A stretch of DNA of 64,000 nucleotides from Bacteroidales bacterium UBA5197. Its GTDB lineage: Bacteria; Bacteroidota; Bacteroidia; Bacteroidales; Lentimicrobiaceae. Every line of letters starts with the position of its first letter. The first letter of the stretch is position 1. Of the stretch, positions 7,622 through 16,108 are shown piece by piece. The notes below the pieces were generated by a model. The model did not search any database and had not been told where the DNA came from. It worked only from the letters and a program-made list of their open reading frames with translations. The stretch lies in NCBI GenBank assembly GCA_002412885.1, contig DHVX01000029.1, positions 40,022-104,021 of the forward strand, given 5' to 3'. A program made the position numbers and the translations under genes.

Positions 7622-7992
7622 GACAGGTAGTCTTTAATGTTTTTTTCAAAATCGTCAAATGAACGACAGAGGCTATATTTGTTGCCGGCTGCGATCGCTT
7701 CGAGCTCCCACTCTTTTTGACTTGGGGATTGATCTCCGGATTTAGTTTTCATTTCAAGGCAAAGGGAGCCGTAACCTTTCCTGGAAACAAGGAGAATCAG
7801 GTCTGAAACCCCTGGAACGACTCCCATTAGCTTCATTTTTTTTGCTTCTGGTGAATATCGTTTCCCTTGCTTATTAATTTTGGATTGACGTTTCCCACCG
7901 TTTGGGACATGGAACAGGAGCTTCTTCAGCTTCGGGTACTGATAAGAAAACCAGCGAACACATTCTGACTGCAGTAAATCCTCTTCACTCAT
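7618..7992 (-). CDS. VRR-NUC domain nuclease
   Basis: A 124-residue protein of the VRR-NUC (PD-(D/E)XK superfamily) type, a structure-specific nuclease fold common in phages and in FAN1. Visible motifs are the N-terminal ESECVRWF-like start (LLQSECVRWFSYQYP), HVPNGGKR, the acidic GVSDLILLV and the catalytic LEMKTKSGDQSPSQKEW (ExK). ATG at 7992 (MSEEDLLQSE) matches the family's usual beginning; a longer frame to 8073 would add a hydrophobic, non-conserved leader. It overlaps the end of the next gene upstream by 8 bp. Likely acts on recombination or replication intermediates. Confidence 0.85.
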   Translation of the reverse strand: MSEEDLLQSECVRWFSYQYPKLKKLLFHVPNGGKRQSKINKQGKRYSPEAKKMKLMGVVPGVSDLILLVSRKGYGSLCLEMKTKSGDQSPSQKEWELEAIAAGNKYSLCRSFDDFEKNIKDYLS

Positions 7993-8827
7993 TGCAGAAA
8001 ATATTAAAAGTTTGTTTTGAATTAAGTATTCCCGGAACATCAGGATTGGAATCATAGAATTTAGCAAGTGCAAGCTGCTTAGCTTTGGATATTACCGCTG
8101 CCTTATGTGCTTCCCCTTTGAATTTATTCCTGACTGCGGCCATGAATAAATCTGACCCGGTGTCCGCAATTGCTTCTGACTGTAACTTATTTTCTGCCTC
8201 CTGGTAGATCTTCTTCTTTTCATCATTAGTCAAATTGATGAACCCGGCCTTATCAAGGAAATCATATGATGCATTGCCAAAATCTCTGAGGACCTTTGTG
8301 GATTGATAAGTTTCAAATTGTCTCAATATTCCACTTTTCATTATTTCCCACTTCTGCTCGATTGTCAGAGTTTCCGGTTCCTGCTTCTCTTGAAGCGCCT
8401 GCATAAATCTTTGCTGTTTCATTAAAGCATTCTCCCTCTCTTCACATGCCAGATAAGACTCAATAAACTTGTGAACTGTCAGTACATTGAATCCGAAATA
8501 TTTACCATACTCGAACCTTAATCCCCTGCGGACAGATAAATTGAATTCATCCAGTGTCAGCCGGGGGAAGAACTCTTTGATATCGATGATTATCAAATTG
8601 GAAAGTGCTTTCAGTGTTTTGTCTCTTTCTTCATTAGTAGTTCCGGCTGGCATCTGCCCAAGCTCAAGGTAGGATCTATTCACAATCTGAAGAATTCCTC
8701 TGAACAAATCATCCTGAGGCATCCTGGAGATAGGAGCTGTAAGAGCAGCCGAAACAAATACCTTCTCGGTACTATCCAGGTAAGTACAAACGTTCGTTAA
8801 TTTTTGAACTGCAGTTGAAGTTGTCAT
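7985..8827 (-). CDS. hypothetical phage protein in replication module
   Basis: A 280-residue, mostly helical protein starting MTTSTAVQKLTNVCTYL. It contains IIDIKEFFPRLTLDEFNLSV and GKYFGFNVLTVHKFIESYL, which recall proteins encoded beside phage replication initiators and possibly helicase loaders. I do not recognise a defined domain; no Walker motifs are visible. It overlaps the upstream initiator-like gene by 4 bp. Confidence 0.6.
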   Translation of the reverse strand: MTTSTAVQKLTNVCTYLDSTEKVFVSAALTAPISRMPQDDLFRGILQIVNRSYLELGQMPAGTTNEERDKTLKALSNLIIIDIKEFFPRLTLDEFNLSVRRGLRFEYGKYFGFNVLTVHKFIESYLACEERENALMKQQRFMQALQEKQEPETLTIEQKWEIMKSGILRQFETYQSTKVLRDFGNASYDFLDKAGFINLTNDEKKKIYQEAENKLQSEAIADTGSDLFMAAVRNKFKGEAHKAAVISKAKQLALAKFYDSNPDVPGILNSKQTFNIFCNE

Positions 8828-9621
8828 GGCTGTTGAGTTAGTCGTTCATAAGCACCTTCGAGGTACTCGACATTAGAATCTTTCCCATTTGTTGTTGTTG
8901 TTGTTGTTGTTGCTCCCTGGTATCCTGGCTTATTGCGGTCATCATATTTGCCTTCTAGCGTTTTAGCAAAATTTTCAGGCTTAAACAGCCAATCAAGATC
9001 TGCTATAAATCCTCGTTGACTTTGCCCGGCAAGGAAATTTGATTTCGAGGCATTCTCAAGCATCTGAATTACTTTTTCATTGCCATGCTCCCTCATCCTT
9101 GCATTTATGGCCTTTCTTCTTTTTTCGGTAAGGATTTTAACAGCTGGGAGATTTTTACAAATCTGATTATACAAATCAATAATTTTTGATGCCGGAAATT
9201 CAGGATCCCCGACAGGGGATAAAGGAGGTCTTTTTTTATTTTGTTTTGTTTCGTTTAGTTTAATAAAAGGTTCGGCTTTCTCCTCGGTTTCATCTAAAGA
9301 AGTTACTAAAGGTTCTACTAAAGTGACAGTTCGGTTTCTACTTAAAATATTTAAGTAATAAACTGGTGATTGGCTGTTTCTTTTACCGTTTTGAAACTCA
9401 ATTAAACCAATTTGCTGTAATCGGTTGCGAGAATCTATCAGACTTGGTTCGCTGATGCCGATTGTCGCGCAGATTAACTTGTTGGAAACCTCGAAAGGAT
9501 TCTCCCAGCCACGTAGGTTGCACTCATTTAATAAAGTGAAGTAAACATCCGCCTGTAAGCTGGTTATTCTCTTGCTCCGTCTGATTTGCCAAAATTGGTT
9601 AATTAACTCAATGTAATTCAT
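8824..9621 (-). CDS. winged-helix phage replication initiator-like protein
   Basis: A 265-residue protein. Residues 1-95 are a winged-helix domain (ITSLQADVYFTLLNECNLRG, then LICATIGISEPSLIDSRNRL, then IGLIEF) of the kind found in phage replication (DnaD/O-like) proteins. The C-terminal part (DLYNQICKNLPAVKILTEKR, then FIADLDWLFKPENFAKTLEG) matches the conserved C-terminal domain of phage replication proteins that contact helicase. Near the C terminus seven threonines are encoded by an ACA microsatellite (8889-8912). Likely the origin-binding or helicase-recruiting protein of the phage. Confidence 0.7.
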   Translation of the reverse strand: MNYIELINQFWQIRRSKRITSLQADVYFTLLNECNLRGWENPFEVSNKLICATIGISEPSLIDSRNRLQQIGLIEFQNGKRNSQSPVYYLNILSRNRTVTLVEPLVTSLDETEEKAEPFIKLNETKQNKKRPPLSPVGDPEFPASKIIDLYNQICKNLPAVKILTEKRRKAINARMREHGNEKVIQMLENASKSNFLAGQSQRGFIADLDWLFKPENFAKTLEGKYDDRNKPGYQGATTTTTTTNGKDSNVEYLEGAYERLTQQP

Positions 9622-9624
9622 AAG

Positions 9625-9924
9625 CTATTCAATTGGGTAGATTACTTCCTTTGGATATGCGGCCACTCTCATGTCTTTGCTAATTACCTGAACCCGGTCC
9701 TCCCAGACTTGAGTAATTTGAGCATTAAACTTGACTGCCCCATCATTAACGGCTACCTTGTCCCCATAGGTCAGATTCTCTCTCCAAGTTCTCAAGGTTT
9801 CTTTGTTCCCTTTCTTTAGTTTCAAATGCATGTAAAGAAAGCCTCCAATTGCAAGCGCTGTAATCGGCAAACCCGTGTACAACCATAGTTCAAATTGTAA
9901 GGCGACTAGTTCAAAATTTGTCAT
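9625..9924 (-). CDS. small membrane protein, phage
   Basis: A 99-residue protein with an N-terminal hydrophobic segment (LWLYTGLPITALAIGGFLYM, about residues 13-32) and a soluble C domain with an SH3-like strand pattern (LTYGDKVAVNDGAVKF, ITQVWEDRVQVIS). The C-terminal part may bind a partner or nucleic acid. It overlaps the helicase gene by 4 bp. Function unknown. Confidence 0.55.
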   Translation of the reverse strand: MTNFELVALQFELWLYTGLPITALAIGGFLYMHLKLKKGNKETLRTWRENLTYGDKVAVNDGAVKFNAQITQVWEDRVQVISKDMRVAAYPKEVIYPIE

Positions 9925-11579
9925 GATTCCATTAATTGAGGTTGATTAAATAGATCCGCTACCAGGTCGACGATGCTTTCTTCAATTTGTTCTGTAGCAC
10001 CAGTCACAGTGGCCGCGATCTCGCGCTTTGTTTGAATAATCCGGTAGATCTTCTCATCGATCGTGTTCTGACCAAGGAAGTAAGTACATGTCACAGAATC
10101 ATGTTGGCCAATACGATGACACCTGTCCTCGCATTGATCGCAGTCAGCTGCTGTCCAGGGAAGCTCTACAAAAGCAACCCGTGAACTGGCTGTAAGTGTT
10201 AATCCGACACCGGCAGCTTTAATACTGCAGATAATTAGTTTCTGGTCCGGATTTTTCTGGAATGAATCAACAGCATATTGCCGGGATGATGATGAATCAT
10301 CTCCTGTGATTGTCACAGCATCCGGGTATTGCTTATGAATAGCAGATATCACCTCTTTCAGGTGTGCGAAGATTACAAGCTTCTCCCCGGATTCAAGGAT
10401 ATCATCGACAAACTCAAATACATCTTTAAGTTTGCCCCGGGCTGAAATATTCTTTAGGATTCCAATCATCACCATGATCTCACCTCGAAGCGCCCTGGCA
10501 ATCTTTTCATCATCAGCATCCTTGTATCTGATCAGATATTGAACCAGGCTTGCTTCAGCATCGGCATACTCCTTCCGGGTTGCAATCTCACACAATGCAA
10601 CCTGTCGCATTTTGGCTGGAAGATCTTTGAGCACATCCTGTTTATCCCTCCGGTAGAAGCAGTTTAGATTCAGCTTGTAGTTTAGTTCACGAAGGTTTGA
10701 AGCTTCATTTGGTCCGGAGCAGTATCGTTGAGTAAAAACCTTATAACCTCCAAAGGCTTGCATCTGATCAATGATGCCTAGCTGGCTGATCAGATCCTTT
10801 GGCTTATTTATTACCGGTGTACCTGTCAAAGCAAGAATGTATTCCTTGCCGGTGCAAATGCCTTTTGTGAATTTTGCCTGTTGAGTGGCCGCAGACTTGC
10901 ATCGATGGGATTCATCAATAATCACTGATTTGAATATGCCGGTAAACTGTTCTTTGAACTTGATATGGTTAAGCCTCAATTTTGCATTCTCCGGCTTGTT
11001 AATGCTATGCACAAAGTACTTCTTGAGGCTTTCGTAGTTAACTATAAAAACCTGTGTTAATCCGGAGCTCCAAAATAGATGAAAGTTTTGCTTAACATTA
11101 TCACTCAAAATCATGGCCTTTTTGTCAGTCCACATATGCCATTCTCGTTGCCAGTTGATCTTGAGCGAGCTTGGGCAGATGACCAGGCATGGGAATGCAT
11201 CTGCAGATGTAACAGTGGCAATTGCTTGAGCTGTTTTGCCCAGTCCGGGTTGATCACCAATGATCACTTTCTTTTTCTGAAGAGAATATGCCACCCCAGA
11301 CCCTTGAAAAGGGAACAAATTCATCTTGAGTGGTATTTCATGATCCAAAACTGGCATCTCGGGTATGACTCCGAACTTTTCATCCTCAATGTCAAGCCCA
11401 AATTGAAAGTTGTATTTCTGGCCGAATTTCCTGACTTCGCTTTCATATATTTCAGGTACAACCCAACATTTATTTGTCGGATCAAAGCCCCTGCCCGGGA
11501 GCTCTTTTACCTTTTCAACCAGGAAGGGAGAATATTTGAATGATATCCGGAAAAATTTTCCCTGTTTTGTGATTATCAT
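9921..11579 (-). CDS. SNF2-family helicase, SMARCAL1/HARP-like
   Basis: A 552-residue superfamily 2 ATPase. An N-terminal HARP-like module is suggested by FDPTNKCWVVPEIYES (residues 33-48). Motif I is GDQPGLGKT (108-116), motif II is DESH (near 222), motif III is LTGTP, and the C-terminal lobe carries GVGLTLTASSRV and the SNF2 signature RCHRIGQ. SMARCAL1-type enzymes anneal and remodel forked DNA, so in a phage this protein probably acts at replication forks or in recombination-dependent replication. It overlaps the neighbours at both ends by 1-4 bp. Substrate is inferred from family. Confidence 0.9.
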   Translation of the reverse strand: MIITKQGKFFRISFKYSPFLVEKVKELPGRGFDPTNKCWVVPEIYESEVRKFGQKYNFQFGLDIEDEKFGVIPEMPVLDHEIPLKMNLFPFQGSGVAYSLQKKKVIIGDQPGLGKTAQAIATVTSADAFPCLVICPSSLKINWQREWHMWTDKKAMILSDNVKQNFHLFWSSGLTQVFIVNYESLKKYFVHSINKPENAKLRLNHIKFKEQFTGIFKSVIIDESHRCKSAATQQAKFTKGICTGKEYILALTGTPVINKPKDLISQLGIIDQMQAFGGYKVFTQRYCSGPNEASNLRELNYKLNLNCFYRRDKQDVLKDLPAKMRQVALCEIATRKEYADAEASLVQYLIRYKDADDEKIARALRGEIMVMIGILKNISARGKLKDVFEFVDDILESGEKLVIFAHLKEVISAIHKQYPDAVTITGDDSSSSRQYAVDSFQKNPDQKLIICSIKAAGVGLTLTASSRVAFVELPWTAADCDQCEDRCHRIGQHDSVTCTYFLGQNTIDEKIYRIIQTKREIAATVTGATEQIEESIVDLVADLFNQPQLMES

Positions 11580-11782
11580 TATTTCAGTTTTAGGCGTAAT
11601 TGTCTGTCTTGCTTGATCTCAAAATTGTACTCGTTTATCAAAGCCAGCGCGAAACGATTTTTAACAAGGTATGCGAAGTCTTCGAAGGCAATAATCACCA
11701 CCAGCTTTCTCCCATTGATCTGGGCTCCGGCCTTTTTGGCTTTGTAAGTGAGGTTGTACCTCCTTTTTACTCTTGGATCCAT
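11579..11782 (-). CDS. small basic phage protein
   Basis: A 67-residue, strongly basic protein starting MDPRVKRRYNLTYKAKKAG. The ATG at 11782 is one base after the stop of the MTase-like gene, the usual spacing in this operon; a longer frame to 11830 would overlap that gene and is less likely. It overlaps the helicase start by one base. A nucleic-acid-binding role is suggested only by its charge. Confidence 0.55.
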   Translation of the reverse strand: MDPRVKRRYNLTYKAKKAGAQINGRKLVVIIAFEDFAYLVKNRFALALINEYNFEIKQDRQLRLKLK

Positions 11783-11783
11783 A

Positions 11784-12599
11784 TCAGAAGATTGAAAGTT
11801 GTAAGCCAGGCTCAAGCTGTCGTTTGGCAATTTTTTGTAAAGGCAGTGGCTCAGGATCCGGGACAGTAAGAGATTGTACCGGCATCGGCTCTCCGAGCTT
11901 ATTATGCCACATACGGTAGGATATGGATTGCTCTTTGCTTAAAGGAAGTAAGTGAGGTATGCCTCCTGTAAGCCTTAGCATCGAATTAACCTCGTAGCCA
12001 AATACAAAATTGTCAGGTCGCAAACTATCCCCGTTCAATGCTTGGCCAGTGCAACCATGTAAAGCCATATTGATGGCTGTCATTTTTGTACATATGGCAT
12101 CCAGATCCTGACCAACCAGATAATTCCCTGGTGCTACTTTATTAAAGGCAAGCAGGGTTCTTCCTGAGCCACTGGCAGGATCATTTACAGTCAAACCGGT
12201 TCTCTTCTCTCCACATTCAGAAAGTGGTTGCTGAATTTGAGCCATAAAGTCACATACCGTGGGAGGAGTAAAGAACTGGCCAAGCAATGAAGATTTACTT
12301 CTTGAAGAGATCTCCTCATATAAGGTTCCCAAAGCATCATACCAGTCCAACTCCTCAACAATCCGGTCATTCATAGTTTGAACCAAAGCCACAAACATTT
12401 CAGCGAACCTTGGATAATCATCCTTGTAAGTATCCTTAAGCCGCTCAGCTAATTCCTTGTCGCCCTCCCATAAAAAACTGGCTGCGGTATAATCTATGAA
12501 ATCGCGAAAGATATCGTAGTCATACCAATAGCCTTTGAAGGAATTCAAAACCTTTACAAAGTGTCTGAGCTCGGTCGGAAAGTCGCGTGTCTTAGCCAT
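11784..12599 (-). CDS. N6-adenine methylase-like SAM-binding protein lacking NPPY
   Basis: A 271-residue protein related to type I (HsdM-like) DNA methylases. It has an N-terminal helical region, the GQFFTPPTVCDFMA motif (SAM motif X) and motif I as NDPASGSGRTLLA. The acidic motif II is GQDLDAICTKMTAINMAL and motif III is NGDSLRPDNFVFG. The catalytic motif IV (NPPF/Y), expected about 15-25 residues later, is absent; the sequence runs into GYEVNSMLRLTGGIPHL and a proline-rich tail. It may therefore bind SAM without methylating DNA, or use a divergent active site. It lies between ParB-like and helicase genes. Confidence 0.75.
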   Translation of the reverse strand: MAKTRDFPTELRHFVKVLNSFKGYWYDYDIFRDFIDYTAASFLWEGDKELAERLKDTYKDDYPRFAEMFVALVQTMNDRIVEELDWYDALGTLYEEISSRSKSSLLGQFFTPPTVCDFMAQIQQPLSECGEKRTGLTVNDPASGSGRTLLAFNKVAPGNYLVGQDLDAICTKMTAINMALHGCTGQALNGDSLRPDNFVFGYEVNSMLRLTGGIPHLLPLSKEQSISYRMWHNKLGEPMPVQSLTVPDPEPLPLQKIAKRQLEPGLQLSIF

Positions 12600-12604
12600 T
12601 CCCC

Positions 12605-14317
12605 TTATTTCTTTTTCGATTTTGCATTCAAGTCTGCAATCAGTTTTTCGGTTTTCTCCTTGCGTTTGAGGAATTTACCCTGAAGCTCAAGTTCTACCTG
12701 AGTTAACTGATCAGGAAATTTTTCCATGGCAATCTCGATGAGAGATTTGGATTCGCTGATCAGATAATTAGGGGAGGAAGTTTCAAGTTCATTGATCATC
12801 CACGATCTGAAAACCTTGTTCTTTTGGCTATCTGTTAAGCGGTAAGCTGCTGGAAATCTTAGTTCATTTTTAACATAGCTTCGACTATCTTTATCGAAAA
12901 TTTCTTCGTTAAGATCCATCGAAGCTCTTTTCATCATGATTACATAAGAAGCAATCCATTCTTTTTCTGTTAGAGGATCTGTATTGTTCTTATATGCTGA
13001 ATCATTGAGCATTGTCTTTGCTGCGTTGTATAGCTTTTCAAAGTTGAGTTCTTCATCTCTCTTGATCTTTGCCTGAAGTTCCTCAATCTGCTGTTTTGTC
13101 AAATCAACCTCTCCGCTGGTGTTGGATGTGGATTTTGACTTCCCGTTTGGTTCGATGTAAATGAACTTACCTTCATCCCTACCGACAAGCATAAAAGCCT
13201 TACGCACTGATCCACTGTTTACCTTTTCCTGATATTCCTTAAGCTCATTTTCGTAGTCAACCATTTCACCTTCATACTCAGAAAGGGCTTCCTTGTATTC
13301 TTCTGGTTCAAAGTCAGATTCAACTGGTTTCTCAGGAAGCTCTGGTTCGTTAACTTCGCTCCATCCGGAGTTCCATGAGATTTCCAACGCTTCAATGCCC
13401 TTTTTCTTGAGATCCTTTAACTTCTTTTCGGCCTCTCCATATGTGTAATTTGGATAGGCCAAAACGATCCCGGGCTCCTCTTCCTGAATCCGCTTTAACT
13501 CCCGATCGAAATGAATATCAGATTTTTTCTTAAAGCACACCCGATCGAGACAAACACCAGTGCTTGGTGAATCAGGAAAGAGAATAAGATTTGAAGCGGT
13601 GTTCTTTGGACATGTGATACAAGCTCCGGCTTTTTTATCGATAGTGGTGTCATCTGCACTAAAAGGAGCATCTTGCAATTTAAGCGTGAATGCAGTTTCG
13701 ATATTTCCTTTGAGTGTTTTAACTGTAGGGCAATTCCACCAGCTCCGCGATCTGTCATCTTCAGAAAACTTATCTTTATAAAGTTCTCCCTGATCCTTTT
13801 CCTGTAGTTTGCAGATTTCGAGAGCATGGCCGATACCAATCACCTCATTCTGAAGCAAGGTTTTAAAATTTGGAATCAGGTCATTCAATTTCACCCGGTG
13901 ACGGATGTAGCTTTCTGTTTTCCCGAACCTGGTAACTAATGTTGGAATGTCATACTTGCGGTGTGTGATCAAATTCTGAAACGCCTCAGCTTCTTCAAGA
14001 GGACTCACATCTTTCCTCTGGAGATTTTCAGTGATCATCAGATCCAGTGCTTCCTGATCCTTCAGCTCCCGGATGATTGCCGGGACCGTTTTAAGTTCAG
14101 CTACCTTGGCAGCTCTCCACCTACGCTCCCCACATACCAACTCGTAAGATTCAACACCTTTCTTGTATTTAGATGCTCTCAGAATAATTGGCTGCAGAAT
14201 CCCAACCTCAACGATTGATTTGGACAGTTCATTGATTGAATCATCATCAAATGTTTTCCTGGGGTTCAGGTCACTTGATCGGATGTTCAGTGTTTCGATG
14301 TACTCAATTGTTTGCAT
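12605..14317 (-). CDS. ParB/Spo0J-family protein, phage
   Basis: A 570-residue protein. The N terminus is a ParB CTPase/nuclease-like domain: NPRKTFDDDSINELSKSI, then GILQPIILR, then the signature GERRWRA (residues 63-69) and ENLQRKDVSPLEEAEAF. It is followed by a HTH (YDIPTLVTRFGKTESYIRHR). The long C-terminal part holds a CxxC pair (ACITCPKN), a distal cysteine (GVCLDRVCFKKK) and a charged coiled-coil region. It could partition a plasmid-like prophage or act in DNA processing; there is no ParA gene nearby in the window. The start is preceded by the conserved leader CAATACGACAATG. Confidence 0.85.
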   Translation of the reverse strand: MQTIEYIETLNIRSSDLNPRKTFDDDSINELSKSIVEVGILQPIILRASKYKKGVESYELVCGERRWRAAKVAELKTVPAIIRELKDQEALDLMITENLQRKDVSPLEEAEAFQNLITHRKYDIPTLVTRFGKTESYIRHRVKLNDLIPNFKTLLQNEVIGIGHALEICKLQEKDQGELYKDKFSEDDRSRSWWNCPTVKTLKGNIETAFTLKLQDAPFSADDTTIDKKAGACITCPKNTASNLILFPDSPSTGVCLDRVCFKKKSDIHFDRELKRIQEEEPGIVLAYPNYTYGEAEKKLKDLKKKGIEALEISWNSGWSEVNEPELPEKPVESDFEPEEYKEALSEYEGEMVDYENELKEYQEKVNSGSVRKAFMLVGRDEGKFIYIEPNGKSKSTSNTSGEVDLTKQQIEELQAKIKRDEELNFEKLYNAAKTMLNDSAYKNNTDPLTEKEWIASYVIMMKRASMDLNEEIFDKDSRSYVKNELRFPAAYRLTDSQKNKVFRSWMINELETSSPNYLISESKSLIEIAMEKFPDQLTQVELELQGKFLKRKEKTEKLIADLNAKSKKK

Positions 14318-14341
14318 TGTCGTATTGCTTTAGGTTAATAA
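14315..14341 (-). promoter_or_regulatory. conserved phage 5' leader element, copy 1
   Basis: On the minus strand the ParB-like start is preceded by TTATTAACCTAAAGCAATACGACAATG-type sequence whose core, CAATACGACAATG, recurs exactly at 17815-17827 and, with one extra A, at 19652-19665. A partial copy (GCAATACGAC) is at 17905-17914. The core includes the ATG start codon, so it is probably a translational or mRNA element and not a promoter box. Confidence 0.5.
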
Positions 14342-14881
14342 TTAGGCTGCTTCATTTTCATCGTTACCTTCCTCATCGAAGGGAATCTCCAGCTGCTTCA
14401 CAGCATACTTATCCTCGAATAAATATTGCTCAACTTCATAAACCGCAGCGTTTATGGCATCGGCCAACTCAGAAGAAAACTCATAAGGATCAATCTCGTC
14501 GGCATACCTGATGAAAGGAGTGATAATGTTCAATACTTTGCCGGAAGAAAACTCACGGGAACCGATCAGGACAACACCTTCATTATCATCTGCCCCTCCA
14601 ATTGAAAAGCCTTTTATCCGGTAATCCGAGAGAAAAGACAAATCGAAATCGTCGATAGTGGTTCGATCGATAAGCTCGCTCTTCTTGAAATCACAGGCTT
14701 TCACCATATGAATTTTGAGGTGGTCAAAGGCTGCAATTAGGTCATCATGGACCAGGGTGTTGCACTTCTTTAGAATTTCATTTGTAACTGATCCACCTCC
14801 GGAAGTGGTGATGGTTTCTTCGAGGTTGACCTCAAGACTTCTGTCTTTAAGTTTCGCTTTTTTAACGATGATGGTTGACAT
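14342..14881 (-). CDS. hypothetical phage protein (possible -1 frameshift product)
   Basis: A 179-residue acidic protein starting MSTIIVKKAKLKDRSLEVN and ending in EEGNDENEAA. The middle part is predicted alpha/beta with FDLSFLSDYRIKGFSIGG. I do not recognise the family. Its first 112 bp overlap the preceding gene in another frame. A heptamer A_AAA_AAG at 14863-14857, in the frame of the preceding gene, would shift a ribosome by -1 exactly into this frame, which would give a fusion of about 242 residues. Independent initiation at 14881 is equally possible. Confidence 0.6.
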   Translation of the reverse strand: MSTIIVKKAKLKDRSLEVNLEETITTSGGGSVTNEILKKCNTLVHDDLIAAFDHLKIHMVKACDFKKSELIDRTTIDDFDLSFLSDYRIKGFSIGGADDNEGVVLIGSREFSSGKVLNIITPFIRYADEIDPYEFSSELADAINAAVYEVEQYLFEDKYAVKQLEIPFDEEGNDENEAA

Positions 14882-15069
14882 TGTGATGAAATTTTGGGTT
14901 GATATTGAGGGATTGAAACTTTCTTGCCGGTGGCTCTTTCGTATTGATCGAGCAGGGATAAACTTGCTTGTTCGATTAAGGATCCTGAGGACCCGGAAGC
15001 CCTCAGGATGTTGGTTTCGAGAAACCGGGATTCATTTGTAATCCAAGTAATTCCGTTCAGCTGAATCAT
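14770..15069 (-). CDS. hypothetical phage protein overlapping its neighbour
   Basis: A 99-residue frame starting MIQLNGITWITNESRFLETN. It overlaps the upstream gene stop by 4 bp (ATGA), evidence that the start is real. The first about 65 residues look like a normal protein; the last about 35 (rich in S and K) lie over the start of the next gene and may be either a genuine tail or the unshifted product of a -1 frameshift site. Family unknown. Confidence 0.55.
   Translation of the reverse strand: MIQLNGITWITNESRFLETNILRASGSSGSLIEQASLSLLDQYERATGKKVSIPQYQPKISSQCQPSSLKKRNLKTEVLRSTSKKPSPLPEVDQLQMKF
14857..14863 (-). other. candidate -1 ribosomal frameshift site
   Basis: The minus strand reads A_AAA_AAG in the zero frame (codons TTA AAA AAG) of the gene that starts at 15069. 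Slipping back one base continues in the frame of the gene at 14342-14881 (next codon GCG). A small hairpin (AAGAC, loop AGAA, GTCTT) begins 9 nt downstream, at 14847-14834. A_AAA_AAG is the slippery heptamer known from dnaX. Confidence 0.35.
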
Positions 15070-15533
15070 GGCAGCGAAATGGTGAGGTAAGATGTGGTTG
15101 CAGTTTGAGGAGGCCTGATTATTTCTCCGGTATTCACATCGGGAATTTCCATTCCTGGCTTGATGGTCTTCAGGAAGGTTTCACGCTCCTTAACCTTCTC
15201 TTTGAGGTTGCTCAGTTGAGTTGCTAATTCGTTGTAAACTGAGTCTCCACATTCGTTGAAATAGAAGGTCGTTTTTGAAGCCTTTGTGATCTTAACACCC
15301 TTAAAGGAAATGGTTTTCTCAGGGTACTTTTCTGCTTCTTCAAGAACAATCTCTTTAACTTCTGGCCGTTTCCGGATGGCAGAAATGGTTTCCTCAAGGT
15401 TCTTGAGCATGATCTCAAATTCAAGAGGATTTCTTGTCCCGGAAGTAATTTCGTCAACGCACATTTGGACGAAGACTTCCCTCTCTGCCTTTGAAGAAGG
15501 CAGGTAGGTAAATTGGGTGATTGCGTTTTCCAT
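15066..15533 (-). CDS. hypothetical phage protein, early region
   Basis: A 155-residue protein starting MENAITQFTYLPSSKAERE. The N-terminal half is helical and charged, the middle holds EKTISFKGVKITKASKTTFY (beta strands), followed by a coiled-coil stretch (ELATQLSNLKEKVKERETFL). It lies between the DnaQ-like exonuclease and two unknown genes in a recombination and replication cluster, which fits an accessory DNA protein. The family is not recognised. Confidence 0.6.
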   Translation of the reverse strand: MENAITQFTYLPSSKAEREVFVQMCVDEITSGTRNPLEFEIMLKNLEETISAIRKRPEVKEIVLEEAEKYPEKTISFKGVKITKASKTTFYFNECGDSVYNELATQLSNLKEKVKERETFLKTIKPGMEIPDVNTGEIIRPPQTATTSYLTISLP

Positions 15534-16108
15534 TATTTTGAATTTTGAAAGGTTACTAAATGGTAGATCTGTCTGGTCAGTTCAACATCATATACTGCAT
15601 CATGCAGCTTTTGTTGATCTACCTGTACTTTGAGAGATGCTGCAACTGTTTTGAGTTGAAAATTTGGCATTGAATACCTCATCTCTAATAGTTTCTGGGT
15701 TGCAAGAACCATCACATCCAAGGTATTTGGCCAGAACCAACTGCCATAATATTTATCACCACATAAGCTAAACCAAGCTCTCAGAAAGTGATTATCGAAT
15801 GAAGCATTGTTGAAGCCGCAAAGGAAGAATTTATCAAGCTTATCGTATGCACTAACATACTTACGCATCAGGTTAAGGAACTGATTTTGAACATCAACAT
15901 AAGAAGGATAATTATGTATTTGTTCCTCAGTTACTCCAGCAATTTCAAGGGCTGATTTCTCAATCAAAGCACCATTAAAAGGTTTCAACTTAAAATTGAA
16001 GGTCTCCTTTATTTCTCCGTCAATTTCAATAATACCTGACAACTGGTGTATTGCACATAATTTTGGATCAACCCCAGTTGTTTCGAGGTCAAAAAACATA
16101 ATTTTCAT
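15533..16108 (-). CDS. DnaQ-like 3'-5' exonuclease (DEDDh)
   Basis: A 191-residue exonuclease with all three Exo motifs: Exo I FDLETTG (D7, E9), Exo II GFNNASFDNHFL (central D) and Exo III HDAVYDVEL with the histidine of the DEDDh subclass. Members remove nucleotides from 3' ends (proofreading, RNase T-like end trimming, repair). It shares one base with each neighbour (start overlapping the nuclease stop, stop overlapping the next start), so it is part of the phage recombination module. Its partner polymerase is not in the window, and a role in DNA end processing during recombination is the simplest reading. Confidence 0.9.
   Translation of the reverse strand: MKIMFFDLETTGVDPKLCAIHQLSGIIEIDGEIKETFNFKLKPFNGALIEKSALEIAGVTEEQIHNYPSYVDVQNQFLNLMRKYVSAYDKLDKFFLCGFNNASFDNHFLRAWFSLCGDKYYGSWFWPNTLDVMVLATQKLLEMRYSMPNFQLKTVAASLKVQVDQQKLHDAVYDVELTRQIYHLVTFQNSK

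Noticed and set aside
8889..8912. Phase-variable microsatellite (ACA)8 in the replication gene
   Set aside because: Triplet slippage keeps the frame and would only change the number of threonines; no sign of on-off switching.
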